Notes: a model not told the origin generated them from the sequence alone. 64,000 nt of DNA from Streptomyces chumphonensis (GCF_014779715.1 NZ_JACXYU010000005.1:248001-312000); one strand, 5' to 3'; counted from the stretch's first letter, positions 55,284 to 62,604 are shown. Made by a program: numbers and translations.

Positions 55284-56191
55284 GCGCTTCTACGCCGAGC
55301 TTGCGGCTGCTGTCCCTGGGGGCTGGAGTACAGTCCACCGCGCTGTTGCTGCTCGCTGCTGAGGGAGTTCTTCCCCGACTGGATGGAGCGATCTTCTCTG
55401 ACACCGGGTGGGAACCGGAGCAGGTGTACGTGCACCTGGAGCGGCTGGAGAAGGAGGTGGCCACACCGGCGGGTATCCCCGTGTACCGGGTGTCGGCGGG
55501 CAACATCCACACCGACGCGTTGGACCCGGCTCACCGATTCGCGTCCATGCCGCTGTTTGTGAAGAACGGTGATGGCAGTGTGGGCATGATCCGGCGGCAG
55601 TGCACCGATGAGTACAAGCTCAAGCCCATCAAGCGGCAGGTGCGCACCCTGCTCGGCTACCCCGCCGGGCGTCTGCCTCGGGGACTGTTCGCAGAGCAGT
55701 GGGTGGGCATCAGCTGCGATGAGTTCACCCGGGCCAAGGACTCGGGCATCGGCTACGCGCTCAACCGGCACCCGCTGCTGGAACTGGGCTGGTCACGCAC
55801 GGACTGTCTGCGTTTCCTCGCCCGACGCGGTTGGCAGAGCACCCCGAAGAGTGCGTGCGTCGGCTGTCCGTTCCACTCCAACGCCCAGTGGCGCCAGATG
55901 CGCGACCACCAGCCCACCGAGTGGGCAGCGGCCGTCGCCTTCGATCACGCGATCCGTTCCGGGGCCGCGCGCGGCAACGCCACCGGTTCACCTCTGTTGG
56001 GCCAGGCCTATCTACATCGCTCCTGTGTGCCACTGGACCAGGCCCCCGTAGACACCGTGACCGCTCATGAGTGGCGGGAGCGGCAAGGTTCGCTGCTGGA
56101 TCTCCTCGATCCGGAGGATGGGCCCCGAGGGTGTTCGCCGTGGACGTGCCGCAGCGATGACCACGACGCCGAATCGGCGGTGGCGGCGTGA
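55280..56191 (+). CDS. PP-loop enzyme with three-cysteine cluster (PAPS-reductase/adenine nucleotide alpha hydrolase superfamily)
   Basis: 303 residues. SLGAGVQSTALLL at 12-24 is a modified PP-loop (SxGxxST) for ATP binding. CTDEYKLKPIKRQ at 108-120 and CVGCPFHS at 193-200 (C108, C193, C196) form a pattern resembling the [4Fe-4S] site of TtcA/TtuA-type tRNA thiolases and of DndC-like enzymes. So it may adenylate and thiolate a nucleic acid or nucleotide, but this is inference; no Dnd or sulfur-carrier genes adjoin. Related genes appear in actinophages. ATGA overlap with the DUF2637 gene. Confidence 0.72.
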   Translation: MSASTPSLRLLSLGAGVQSTALLLLAAEGVLPRLDGAIFSDTGWEPEQVYVHLERLEKEVATPAGIPVYRVSAGNIHTDALDPAHRFASMPLFVKNGDGSVGMIRRQCTDEYKLKPIKRQVRTLLGYPAGRLPRGLFAEQWVGISCDEFTRAKDSGIGYALNRHPLLELGWSRTDCLRFLARRGWQSTPKSACVGCPFHSNAQWRQMRDHQPTEWAAAVAFDHAIRSGAARGNATGSPLLGQAYLHRSCVPLDQAPVDTVTAHEWRERQGSLLDLLDPEDGPRGCSPWTCRSDDHDAESAVAA

Positions 56192-56520
56192 GTGAGCCGA
56201 TCGTCTACGCCGACCAATGGCGCATCGTCATGGCCGCATCTGAGTGGCGCTGCCAGTGCTCCGGGGAGTGTGGCCACGCCCACGCCAAGGGCGGGGGCCG
56301 CTGCCCGAGAGAGCACGACCGACACGCCAGCAAGCACCGCGGGCCGGTCCGGCTGCTCGCCGCACCGGCCGACCCGATCACCCCCACCCGCCGCGCGGTC
56401 GCCCTCCCGGCGCACGCGCTCCGGGCATGGTGCCCGGATTGCCTGGACGCAGCTCGCCGCGTGGCACTGCGCACCGCACCTGCCGATCCCGCACAGATCG
56501 GCCTGTTCGACCTGTCGTAG
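56188..56520 (+). CDS. zinc-ligand (HNH-like) protein
   Basis: 110 residues from GTG 56188, overlapping the PP-loop stop. Six Cys/His clustered in RCQCSGECGHAH and GGGRCPREHD, and WCPDCLDAARR near the C-terminus (C82, C85), look like a zinc knuckle or degenerate HNH endonuclease. The catalytic His pair of true HNH nucleases is not certain. Last gene of the spread operon before hairpin 3. Confidence 0.65.
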   Translation: MSEPIVYADQWRIVMAASEWRCQCSGECGHAHAKGGGRCPREHDRHASKHRGPVRLLAAPADPITPTRRAVALPAHALRAWCPDCLDAARRVALRTAPADPAQIGLFDLS

Positions 56521-56527
56521 CACCGAC

Positions 56528-56568
56528 GGGGCCCGGCCACCGCCGACCAAAGCACATGGTCGGGCCCC
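56528..56568 (+). promoter_or_regulatory. conserved-loop hairpin 3 (upstream of traB)
   Basis: Stem GGGGCCCGGCCA with TGGTCGGGCCCC (12 pairs, one G-U) around a 17-base loop CCGCCGACCAAAGCACA. The core CCGACCAAAGCAC (56543-56555) matches 10 of 13 positions of the core in hairpins 1 and 2, and ends 45 bases before the traB GTG. The stem is unrelated in sequence. Confidence 0.55.
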
Positions 56569-56600
56569 GGTCCTCCCTCTCCACAAGGAAGGAACTCTCA

Positions 56601-58844
56601 GTGAATCAGCACGACGGACACGACGACGAGCGGAAGCTGTTTGCCCGGCTCGAACACGAGATGAGCGGCACCGGATCGGCCGACCCCACGCCCGACAGAT
56701 CGGACGGCTCGGTGGTCGATCTGGACAAGGCGCGATCGGCCCGCGAGTCGGCCGACGCATCGGCGACGGGATCGGCCGGACGGATCGACTCCGGGTCGGT
56801 CGACGGATCGGGGCGCGTGTGGGTCGACTCCCCGGGGACCGGATCGGGCGGTGGGCTGGCCGATCGGTTGCGGGGTGGCAAGCGTCGCGAAGTGCTCCCG
56901 GCGTGGGCCCGCTCTCGCGAGGAGTTCGCGACGGCGGCGCGGTGGCTGACCGGCCACATCGGGCACACCGTCGCCTACCACGGGGTGCGCCTGCCGTGGT
57001 ACGGGCTGCGGCTGACCGCACAGGCCCCGGCCGGTACGGCGAAGTTCGTCGGCGGGGCGATGCGGTGGGTGGCCGATCGCGAAGGCGATCCGCTGCGGGC
57101 GGCTGCCGCGCGGCGGGAGAACGTGGCGGAGTACATGACGCTCTCCCGCCAGCGGGACCGCCGCGTGAAGTGGCGCACCCTGGTTGCCGTCGTCTCGACC
57201 TTCGTCGGGATCGGGGCGGCCCTGTCGCTGTACGTCCTCGCTCCCGGTTGGCTGCTCGCGCTCGCGGGCGCCTCGGTGACGCTCGCGTTGGGGTGGCTGG
57301 GGGCGCCGGCCGATGCTCCCGTCATCCACCGCGCCGTGGAGACCGGCAAGGCCCCGAAGCTCACGTCCGACATCGTCCTGCGGGCGCTGGGCGCTCTGGG
57401 GATTCCGGCGATCAATCAGGCGCAGCCCAAGGGTCGGGATGGGTTCAAGTTCACCGCTCCCATCGCCCGCGACGGGCGCGGTTGGCGCGCCGAGGGGGAC
57501 CTGCCCTACGGGGTGACGGTCACCGACGTCATCGACCGGCGCGACAAGCTCGCGTCGGGTCTGCGTCGCCCGCTGGGGTGCGTGTGGCCCGAGGCCGTGA
57601 CGGAGGAGCACACCGGGCGCCTGGTGCTGTGGGTTGGGGATCAGGACATGTCCAAGGCCAAGCAGCCGGTGTGGCCGCTGGCCAAGGACGGGAGCGTGGA
57701 CCTGTTCAAGCCCGTCGCGTTCGGCACCGACCCGCGCGGGCGGTGGGTGGAGATCACGCTCATGTACATCGCGGCCGTGATCGGTGCGATCCCCCGCATG
57801 GGCAAGACCTTCCTCCTGCGCCTCCTGCTGCTCATCGCCGCGCTCGACCCGCGAGCGGAGCTGCACACGTACGACCTCAAGGGAACCGGCGACCTCGACC
57901 CGGTCGGCAACGCCGTCTCCTACCGCCACCGCGCCGGGGACGAAGAGGAGGACATCGAATACGCGCTGGCGGACCTGCGGGCCCTGCGGGAGGAGCTGCG
58001 GCGCCGTACCAAGGCGATCCGGGCCCTGCCGCGCGACGTGTGCCCGGAATCGAAGGTGACTTCCGAGCTGGCGTCGAAGGCGTCACTCGGCCTGCACCCG
58101 ATCGTGATCGGGGTGGACGAGTGCCAGGTGTGGTTCGAGCACGACAAGCACGGAAGCGAGATCGAGGAGATCTGCACCGACCTGGTCAAGCGCGGCCCCG
58201 CGACCGGCATCGTGCTCCTGCTGGCCACGCAGCGCCCCGACGCCAAGGCCCTGCCCACCGGCATCAGTGCGAACGCCTCCGCGCGGTTCTGCCTGAAGGT
58301 CATGGGCCAGCTGGAGAACGACATGGTGCTGGGCACCTCCGCGTACAAGCGCGGGGTGCGGGCCACGATGTTCTCTTGGGCTGACAAGGGCATCCACTAC
58401 TTCGTGGGGGAAGGTGCCGACGCCCGCATCGTCCGCTCCACGTTCGTCGACGCTCCCGCCGCCGACGCCATCGCTGCCCGTGCCCGCGCCGCACGCCAAG
58501 CGGCCGGCACGCTCGCCGGGTACGCCCTGGGGCAGGAGCACGACGCCGACACCACGGACCAGCCCGGGTTCGACCTGCTCGCCGACATCCTCGCCGTCGT
58601 CGGCGCGGACGAGGCCAAGGTGTGGTCGGAGACGGTCGTGGCGCGGCTGGCGGAGCTGCGGCCGGACGTCTACGGGACGTGGAGCGGTGAGCAGCTGACC
58701 GCAGCGCTCAAGCCCTACGGCGTCAAGACCGGTCAGGTCTGGGGAACGACGGAGGACGGCAAGGGCGCGAACCGGCGCGGCATCAAGCGCGCCGACATCC
58801 TCACCGCCGTCGCTCAGCGTGACGGAAACACCGACGCGGCCTGA
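56601..58844 (+). CDS. traB: TraB/TraSA-type FtsK-HerA DNA translocase (conjugation)
   Basis: 747 residues from GTG 56601 (GGAAGGAA upstream). The N-terminal 95 residues are a Ser/Asp/Gly-rich linker. Two membrane helices (WRTLVAVVSTFVGIGAALSL ... APGWLLALAGASVTLALGWL) are followed by the FtsK domain with Walker A GAIPRMGKT at 395-403, Walker B VIGVDECQVWF, and LLATQRPDAKA. TraB-type proteins pump double-stranded DNA between mycelial cells as hexamers at the clt locus. A CTAGCGG repeat array follows directly. Confidence 0.92.
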   Translation: MNQHDGHDDERKLFARLEHEMSGTGSADPTPDRSDGSVVDLDKARSARESADASATGSAGRIDSGSVDGSGRVWVDSPGTGSGGGLADRLRGGKRREVLPAWARSREEFATAARWLTGHIGHTVAYHGVRLPWYGLRLTAQAPAGTAKFVGGAMRWVADREGDPLRAAAARRENVAEYMTLSRQRDRRVKWRTLVAVVSTFVGIGAALSLYVLAPGWLLALAGASVTLALGWLGAPADAPVIHRAVETGKAPKLTSDIVLRALGALGIPAINQAQPKGRDGFKFTAPIARDGRGWRAEGDLPYGVTVTDVIDRRDKLASGLRRPLGCVWPEAVTEEHTGRLVLWVGDQDMSKAKQPVWPLAKDGSVDLFKPVAFGTDPRGRWVEITLMYIAAVIGAIPRMGKTFLLRLLLLIAALDPRAELHTYDLKGTGDLDPVGNAVSYRHRAGDEEEDIEYALADLRALREELRRRTKAIRALPRDVCPESKVTSELASKASLGLHPIVIGVDECQVWFEHDKHGSEIEEICTDLVKRGPATGIVLLLATQRPDAKALPTGISANASARFCLKVMGQLENDMVLGTSAYKRGVRATMFSWADKGIHYFVGEGADARIVRSTFVDAPAADAIAARARAARQAAGTLAGYALGQEHDADTTDQPGFDLLADILAVVGADEAKVWSETVVARLAELRPDVYGTWSGEQLTAALKPYGVKTGQVWGTTEDGKGANRRGIKRADILTAVAQRDGNTDAA

Positions 58845-58854
58845 CTCGGATTCG

Positions 58855-58942
58855 CCGCTAGACCTAGCGGCACACCCCGCTAGGTCTAGCGGCCCCGCTA
58901 GCGGCCTGTACCGCATCTGATCAGCTCACTAACTCCTAGCGG
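58855..58942. repeat. CTAGCGG inverted-repeat array, candidate clt
   Basis: Four copies of CTAGCGG (58864, 58886, 58898, 58936) and three of its complement CCGCTAG (58855, 58877, 58895) in 88 bases, one pair forming the palindrome CCGCTAGCGG. This non-coding segment lies directly after traB; in plasmid pSVH1 the clt for TraB binding lies at the end of traB and is made of short repeats. Function inferred from position and architecture; an alternative is a repressor-binding or partition site. Confidence 0.6.
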
Positions 58943-58984
58943 CCCACCTGCGAGAACACCGGAATCCGGCTCTGGAGGCCGTAC

Positions 58985-59275
58985 ATGCCCCCTGCCCTGG
59001 CTGCTATAGCCATCCTCCTGTTCGTCACCCTGGGTTACGCAGCTCTGTGCGCGGCATCGCCCTTCGGCCAGTGCCGTACCTGCTCCGGACTCGGCTTCGC
59101 CCTCACCCACACCCGGCGCGGCAGGCCCAAGCGCGGCAAGACCTGCCGCCGCTGCAAGGGCCACGGCCACCGCCTCCGTGCCGGGCGCTGGCTCTACAAC
59201 CGCACCACCCGCCTGCACCACGACGGCACCCACACCCCCGCACGCACCCCGGAGGAGAACCACCCATGGCTGTGA
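58985..59275 (+). CDS. small membrane protein with CxxCxGxG zinc motif
   Basis: 96 residues. N-terminal hydrophobic segment (ALAAIAILLFVTLGYAALCA), then a DnaJ-like zinc pair CRTCSGLG ... CRRCKGHGHRLRAG. The basic tail ends in TPEENHPWL, overlapping the next start by 10 bases. Small spread-type (Spd) membrane proteins are usual next to traB; this one adds a zinc domain. Confidence 0.75.
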   Translation: MPPALAAIAILLFVTLGYAALCAASPFGQCRTCSGLGFALTHTRRGRPKRGKTCRRCKGHGHRLRAGRWLYNRTTRLHHDGTHTPARTPEENHPWL

Positions 59276-59454
59276 CCATCTCCCTCGCACTCCTCTTCGG
59301 CGGCGCACTGGCCATGCTGCTGAAGTCCCGCAGCCTCGGCGCAGGCTCCGCGTTCGTCGCCGCAGGGTTCGGCTACTTCCTCGCGTCCACCGGCGCGGCC
59401 GGGCCCATCAACGAGTTCTTCGCCGCCGTCATCGACGCCATCCCCAACGTCTGA
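59266..59454 (+). CDS. small two-helix membrane protein
   Basis: 62 residues from ATG 59266 with GGAGGAG upstream; overlaps the previous gene. Two hydrophobic segments (ISLALLFGGALAMLL and GAGSAFVAAGFGYFLAS). Probably another spread-type (Spd) subunit. Confidence 0.7.
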   Translation: MAVTISLALLFGGALAMLLKSRSLGAGSAFVAAGFGYFLASTGAAGPINEFFAAVIDAIPNV

Positions 59455-59467
59455 CCGGGCGGCTGCG

Positions 59468-59662
59468 ATGACCGACCGCATCACCCTCATGGCCGCCGGA
59501 GAACTGCGCGACGCCGTCGACGCCGTCCAGCGCGGCGACACGGCCGCCGCCGCTCACGCCCTGGCCTCCATCGACCCCGAGTCCTGGCGAGCCATCGAGG
59601 ACCGGCTCGCCGCGCTGGGCGGCAGCATCGCCGCCCTCACCACCACCACGAAGGAGCACTGA
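59468..59662 (+). CDS. small soluble helical AICE protein
   Basis: 64 residues, ATG 59468, 13 bases after the previous stop. Helical and slightly acidic (MAAGELRDAVDAVQRGD, AHALASIDPESWRAIEDRLA). Unrecognised; a common small gene of this module. Confidence 0.65.
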   Translation: MTDRITLMAAGELRDAVDAVQRGDTAAAAHALASIDPESWRAIEDRLAALGGSIAALTTTTKEH

Positions 59663-59666
59663 CCCC

Positions 59667-59789
59667 ATGCCCGCGTTCATCGACTGCGAGCTGTGCGCCG
59701 ACGACCCCGACCCCCACCCCCACTGCTGCGGGTGCGGCACCGACGGCAGCAGCGAGCGCCCCGACTGCATCTGCGACCAGGAGCACTGA
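59667..59789 (+). CDS. cysteine-rich micro-protein
   Basis: 40 residues, ATG 59667, only 4 bases after the previous stop. Seven cysteines (C7, C10, C20, C21, C23, C34, C36) with many His and Asp, suggesting a metal-binding knuckle. The next gene starts 3 bases after its stop, so it lies inside a tight operon, which supports that it is real despite its size. Confidence 0.6.
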   Translation: MPAFIDCELCADDPDPHPHCCGCGTDGSSERPDCICDQEH

Positions 59790-59792
59790 CCC

Positions 59793-60254
59793 ATGTTCGA
59801 GCTTCGCGTCATCTGCGACCCGGCCGACGCCGACCGCATCACCACCGCCCTGAACACCACGTTCGAGACCGGCCCCGTGCGGCGGCTGCCGTCCCGGCAC
59901 AGCGCTCAGGCCCGGCTCTACATCACCGCCGACCACCGCCCCGACACCGAGACCGCGACGTGGCCGGCGCCGGAAGACGCCTACGCCACCGCGCCCAGCA
60001 TCATCCGCGAGATCGGGTGGACCGCCGACGCGGCAGCCAGTCGTCCCGTCGGCACCACGCTCGGCCGCGAGTTCTGGCTGCGCAAGGCCGCCGTGCTCGA
60101 CCGCATCGCCCTGACCGATCACGCCCCGGGTGACGCCGACGAGGTGGCCGCGAAGGCCGCTCAGCGACTCGTCGAGCTGGACGACGTGACCGGCGTCCGG
60201 GATGCCCGCGGCTACGTCCGCCAGCAGTACGCCCGCTGGGCCTGCGACCAGTAG
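59793..60254 (+). CDS. AICE conserved protein, unrecognised
   Basis: 153 residues. Starts MFELRVICDPADADRITTAL; mixed alpha/beta with the C-terminal GYVRQQYARWACDQ. I do not recognise a family, but the operon position between spread genes and rep is typical. Ends 6 bases before hairpin 2. Confidence 0.65.
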   Translation: MFELRVICDPADADRITTALNTTFETGPVRRLPSRHSAQARLYITADHRPDTETATWPAPEDAYATAPSIIREIGWTADAAASRPVGTTLGREFWLRKAAVLDRIALTDHAPGDADEVAAKAAQRLVELDDVTGVRDARGYVRQQYARWACDQ

Positions 60255-60260
60255 CAACGC

Positions 60261-60303
60261 CCGGGGCGGCGGTCTCCCGGCCAAGGAACACCCGCCGCCC
60301 CGG
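60261..60303 (+). promoter_or_regulatory. conserved-loop hairpin 2 (upstream of rep)
   Basis: A perfect 12-pair stem CCGGGGCGGCGG/CCGCCGCCCCGG around a 19-base loop TCTCCCGGCCAAGGAACAC. The first 17 loop bases are identical to hairpin 1 while the stems differ entirely. The core (60277-60289) ends 54 bases before the rep ATG at 60344. As after hairpin 1, the 3' flank contains CCTGCCC and then CAGGAG. Confidence 0.65.
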
Positions 60304-60343
60304 TCTCCCTGCCCGTTCGATGACTGAACAGGAGACCTCCAGA

Positions 60344-62143
60344 ATGACAGCTGATCCCACGGACCGGCAGCACGGCGATGTGCTGTTGCTGCACGGGCCC
60401 GGTGAAGCCCGGCGGGACGGTCCGCCGCAGGACCTCGACGCGGAGCAGTGCGTCTTGGGCGCCATGCTCCTGTCGGACGCCGCCATCACCGATGCGGCGG
60501 GCACGATGGACCCCTCCGACCACTACCGGCCCGCGCACGAGACGATCCACCGCGCCGTTCAGCGGATGCACGACGAGGGACGGGCCGTGGACCCCATCAC
60601 CCTCACGCACGAACTCGACCGGACCGGCGACCTTCGCCGTGTGGGTGGTGCCGGATACCTGCACTCGCTCGTGCAGAAGGTCCCGACGCCCAGCCACGCC
60701 GAGTACTACGCGGAGATCATCAGGGACAAGGCGGTCCGCCGACGCCTGATCGAATCCGGCACCCGGCTCGTGCAGGCCGCGTCAGCGTCCGACGTCGACA
60801 CGCACGAGGTGCGGGCCGCCGTGCTGGCCGAGGTGACCGCGCTCACCACCTCCGACCGCGACAGCGGTGCCGAGGACGACGCACCGCAAGACGGACCGCC
60901 GAACGTCCTCTACGACCCCCAGCCCGGCATCCGCCGGCCTCAGCGCCTCGGCCCGACACCCCACCCCGACGTGTTCACCGGCTGGCTGGGCGAGACCGTG
61001 CGCGAACTGGACCCCACGACCGAGGCCGACCCGGTCGCGGTCCTGGTGAACCTGCTCTCCGCAGCCGGGGCCGCCATCGGACGACGCCCCCACGTCATGG
61101 TCGGCAACGACAGGCATCCCTGCCTCATCTGGGCCCTCACCATCGGTCCCACCTCGACCGGCCGGAAAGGTTCGGCGACCTCGACGGCCCGCCGTGTGCT
61201 GGCGGAAGCCCTGCCGGAGTTCTTCGGCCCGGAGCACACCCCGCGCGGGTTGAACTCCGGCGAAGGGCTCATCGAGTACGTCAAGGACGACGACAGCGAC
61301 AACCCCGCACCGGCCAGCATCGACAAGCGACTGTGGGTGCTTGAGTCGGAGTACGCCGTCACGATGAGCCGGGGACGCCGTGAGGGCTCAAGCCTACCGG
61401 GCGTCCTGCGGCAGGCATGGGACGGCGACTCGCTCGGCTCGATGGTCCGCGACTCGCTCAAGGCCACCGATCCCCACATCGCGATCCTCGGCCACATCAC
61501 CCCCGAGGAGTTCCGGGCCAAGATGCAGGACTCGGAGATGGCCGGCGGCACGTACAACCGCTTCCTCCCGATCTTCTGCCACCGCAACCTCGTGCTCCCC
61601 GGCTCGCGCGGCGCCAGCCCGGAGCTGGTGGCCAATCTCGCGGCAGGGTGGCGCACCGTCCTGAACGACGCCGCCCGTGTGGAGCACGTGAAGTTCAGCC
61701 CGGACGCGTGGGCGCTGTACTGCGACGAGGTGTACCCGGCTCTGAGCGACGATTCCGCCGGCGGCGTCATCGCCCAGTTCACGGCCCGCTCCGCGCCCTA
61801 CGTTCAGCGCGTCGCCATGGTCTACGCCCTGTGCGACCACACCGACACCATCACCGAAGCCCACATGCGGGCGGCATGGCAGCTGCTCAACTACGCCCGC
61901 GCGTCCGCCGTGCACCTGCTGGGCAACGTCACCGGCGACCCGAAGGTGAACAAGCTCGCCGACGCCGTACGCGCGGCCGGGCCGGACGGGCTCAGCGCCG
62001 ACCAGGTGCGGCGGCTGTTCAAGAACTCCAGCCGCGCGGACCGCGACCGGCTCACCGCCGAACTGCTCGACCAGCCCGGCTACGTCCGCACCCAGCGGCC
62101 GACCCGAGGCCGCCCGACCACCGTCATCAGCTACGCGGGCTGA
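60344..62143 (+). CDS. replication protein: DnaB N-terminal domain fused to DUF3987
   Basis: 599 residues from ATG 60344 (GGAG upstream; an ATG eight codons earlier has none). Residues about 28-125 are a DnaB N-terminal domain (DLDAEQCVLGAMLLSDAAIT, LHSLVQKVPTPSHAEYYAEI). From about 215 follows a DUF3987 helicase/primase-like domain with LTIGPTSTGRKGSATST as an altered P-loop and WVLESEYAVTMSRGRR. The DnaB part would contact a host helicase or primase. This is probably the AICE replication protein, in place of the RepSA or Prim-Pol types. Followed by the GGCGGTAAG array. Confidence 0.82.
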   Translation: MTADPTDRQHGDVLLLHGPGEARRDGPPQDLDAEQCVLGAMLLSDAAITDAAGTMDPSDHYRPAHETIHRAVQRMHDEGRAVDPITLTHELDRTGDLRRVGGAGYLHSLVQKVPTPSHAEYYAEIIRDKAVRRRLIESGTRLVQAASASDVDTHEVRAAVLAEVTALTTSDRDSGAEDDAPQDGPPNVLYDPQPGIRRPQRLGPTPHPDVFTGWLGETVRELDPTTEADPVAVLVNLLSAAGAAIGRRPHVMVGNDRHPCLIWALTIGPTSTGRKGSATSTARRVLAEALPEFFGPEHTPRGLNSGEGLIEYVKDDDSDNPAPASIDKRLWVLESEYAVTMSRGRREGSSLPGVLRQAWDGDSLGSMVRDSLKATDPHIAILGHITPEEFRAKMQDSEMAGGTYNRFLPIFCHRNLVLPGSRGASPELVANLAAGWRTVLNDAARVEHVKFSPDAWALYCDEVYPALSDDSAGGVIAQFTARSAPYVQRVAMVYALCDHTDTITEAHMRAAWQLLNYARASAVHLLGNVTGDPKVNKLADAVRAAGPDGLSADQVRRLFKNSSRADRDRLTAELLDQPGYVRTQRPTRGRPTTVISYAG

Positions 62144-62144
62144 G

Positions 62145-62334
62145 GGCGGTAAGGGCGCGAAGGGCGATAAGCACGCTGACCAGGGGCGACGGCAGGGCGG
62201 TAAGGGGTGCGGAAAGGCGGGCGGTAAGTCCGCCGGACGCGCGTCCCCGACTTACCGCCCCGGATACCGCACCCCATACCGCCCCAGCGAAGGCCCAGCT
62301 CAGGCCGCTTAACACCCTTACCGCCCTTACCGCC
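62145..62334. repeat. GGCGGTAAG iteron-like array, candidate origin
   Basis: Six perfect copies of the 9-mer: forward at 62145, 62196, 62220; reverse (CTTACCGCC) at 62251, 62317, 62326. Near-copies at 62163 (GGCGATAAG), 62263 and 62275. All lie between the rep stop and xis, within 190 bases, and the forward and reverse sets face one another. This resembles an iteron origin bound by the upstream rep product, or a repressor array for xis-int. Confidence 0.6.
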
Positions 62335-62359
62335 CCAGCCGGACACCAACGGAGAACCC

Positions 62360-62398
62360 ATGCGCATCCCCGGATCGGACAGGGAGGTCCGCCCGTGA
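62360..62398 (+). CDS. possible 12-codon leader peptide before xis
   Basis: ATG 62360 is preceded by GGAGAACCC and reads MRIPGSDREVRP before TGA at 62396-62398, which overlaps the xis GTG (GTGA). The xis ribosome site lies inside it, so it could couple translation of xis-int. Very short; coding status unproven. Confidence 0.3.
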   Translation: MRIPGSDREVRP

Positions 62399-62604
62399 GC
62401 ACGTCCGCACGCAAGCGCCGTCAGCCCGCTGATGAACTCCTACCGCTCACCGTGGTGCTGGAAGAACTGGGCATCACGCGAGCCTCCTGGTACCGCTGGC
62501 GCAACCGTGGCCAGTGCCCCCGCACACATCGTCTGCCGAACGGGCACCTCCGGGTGCGCCGTAGCGACCTCGACGCCTTTCTGGCCGACATGGAGGTGTC
62601 GTAA
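62395..62604 (+). CDS. xis: excisionase (MerR-like HTH, Xis/AlpA type)
   Basis: 69 residues from GTG 62395 with GGGAGG 8 bases upstream. The helix-turn-helix LLPLTVVLEELGITRASWYR and the wing RGQCPRTHRLPNGHLRVRRS are of the HTH_17 excisionase type. Overlaps int (TAATG). Controls directionality of integration. Confidence 0.88.
   Translation: MSTSARKRRQPADELLPLTVVLEELGITRASWYRWRNRGQCPRTHRLPNGHLRVRRSDLDAFLADMEVS

Noticed and set aside
55280..56191. Assignment of the PP-loop gene as DndC of a DNA phosphorothioation system.
   Set aside because: dndB, dndD and dndE partners are absent and the overall sequence is shorter; only the ATP and Cys motifs are shared.
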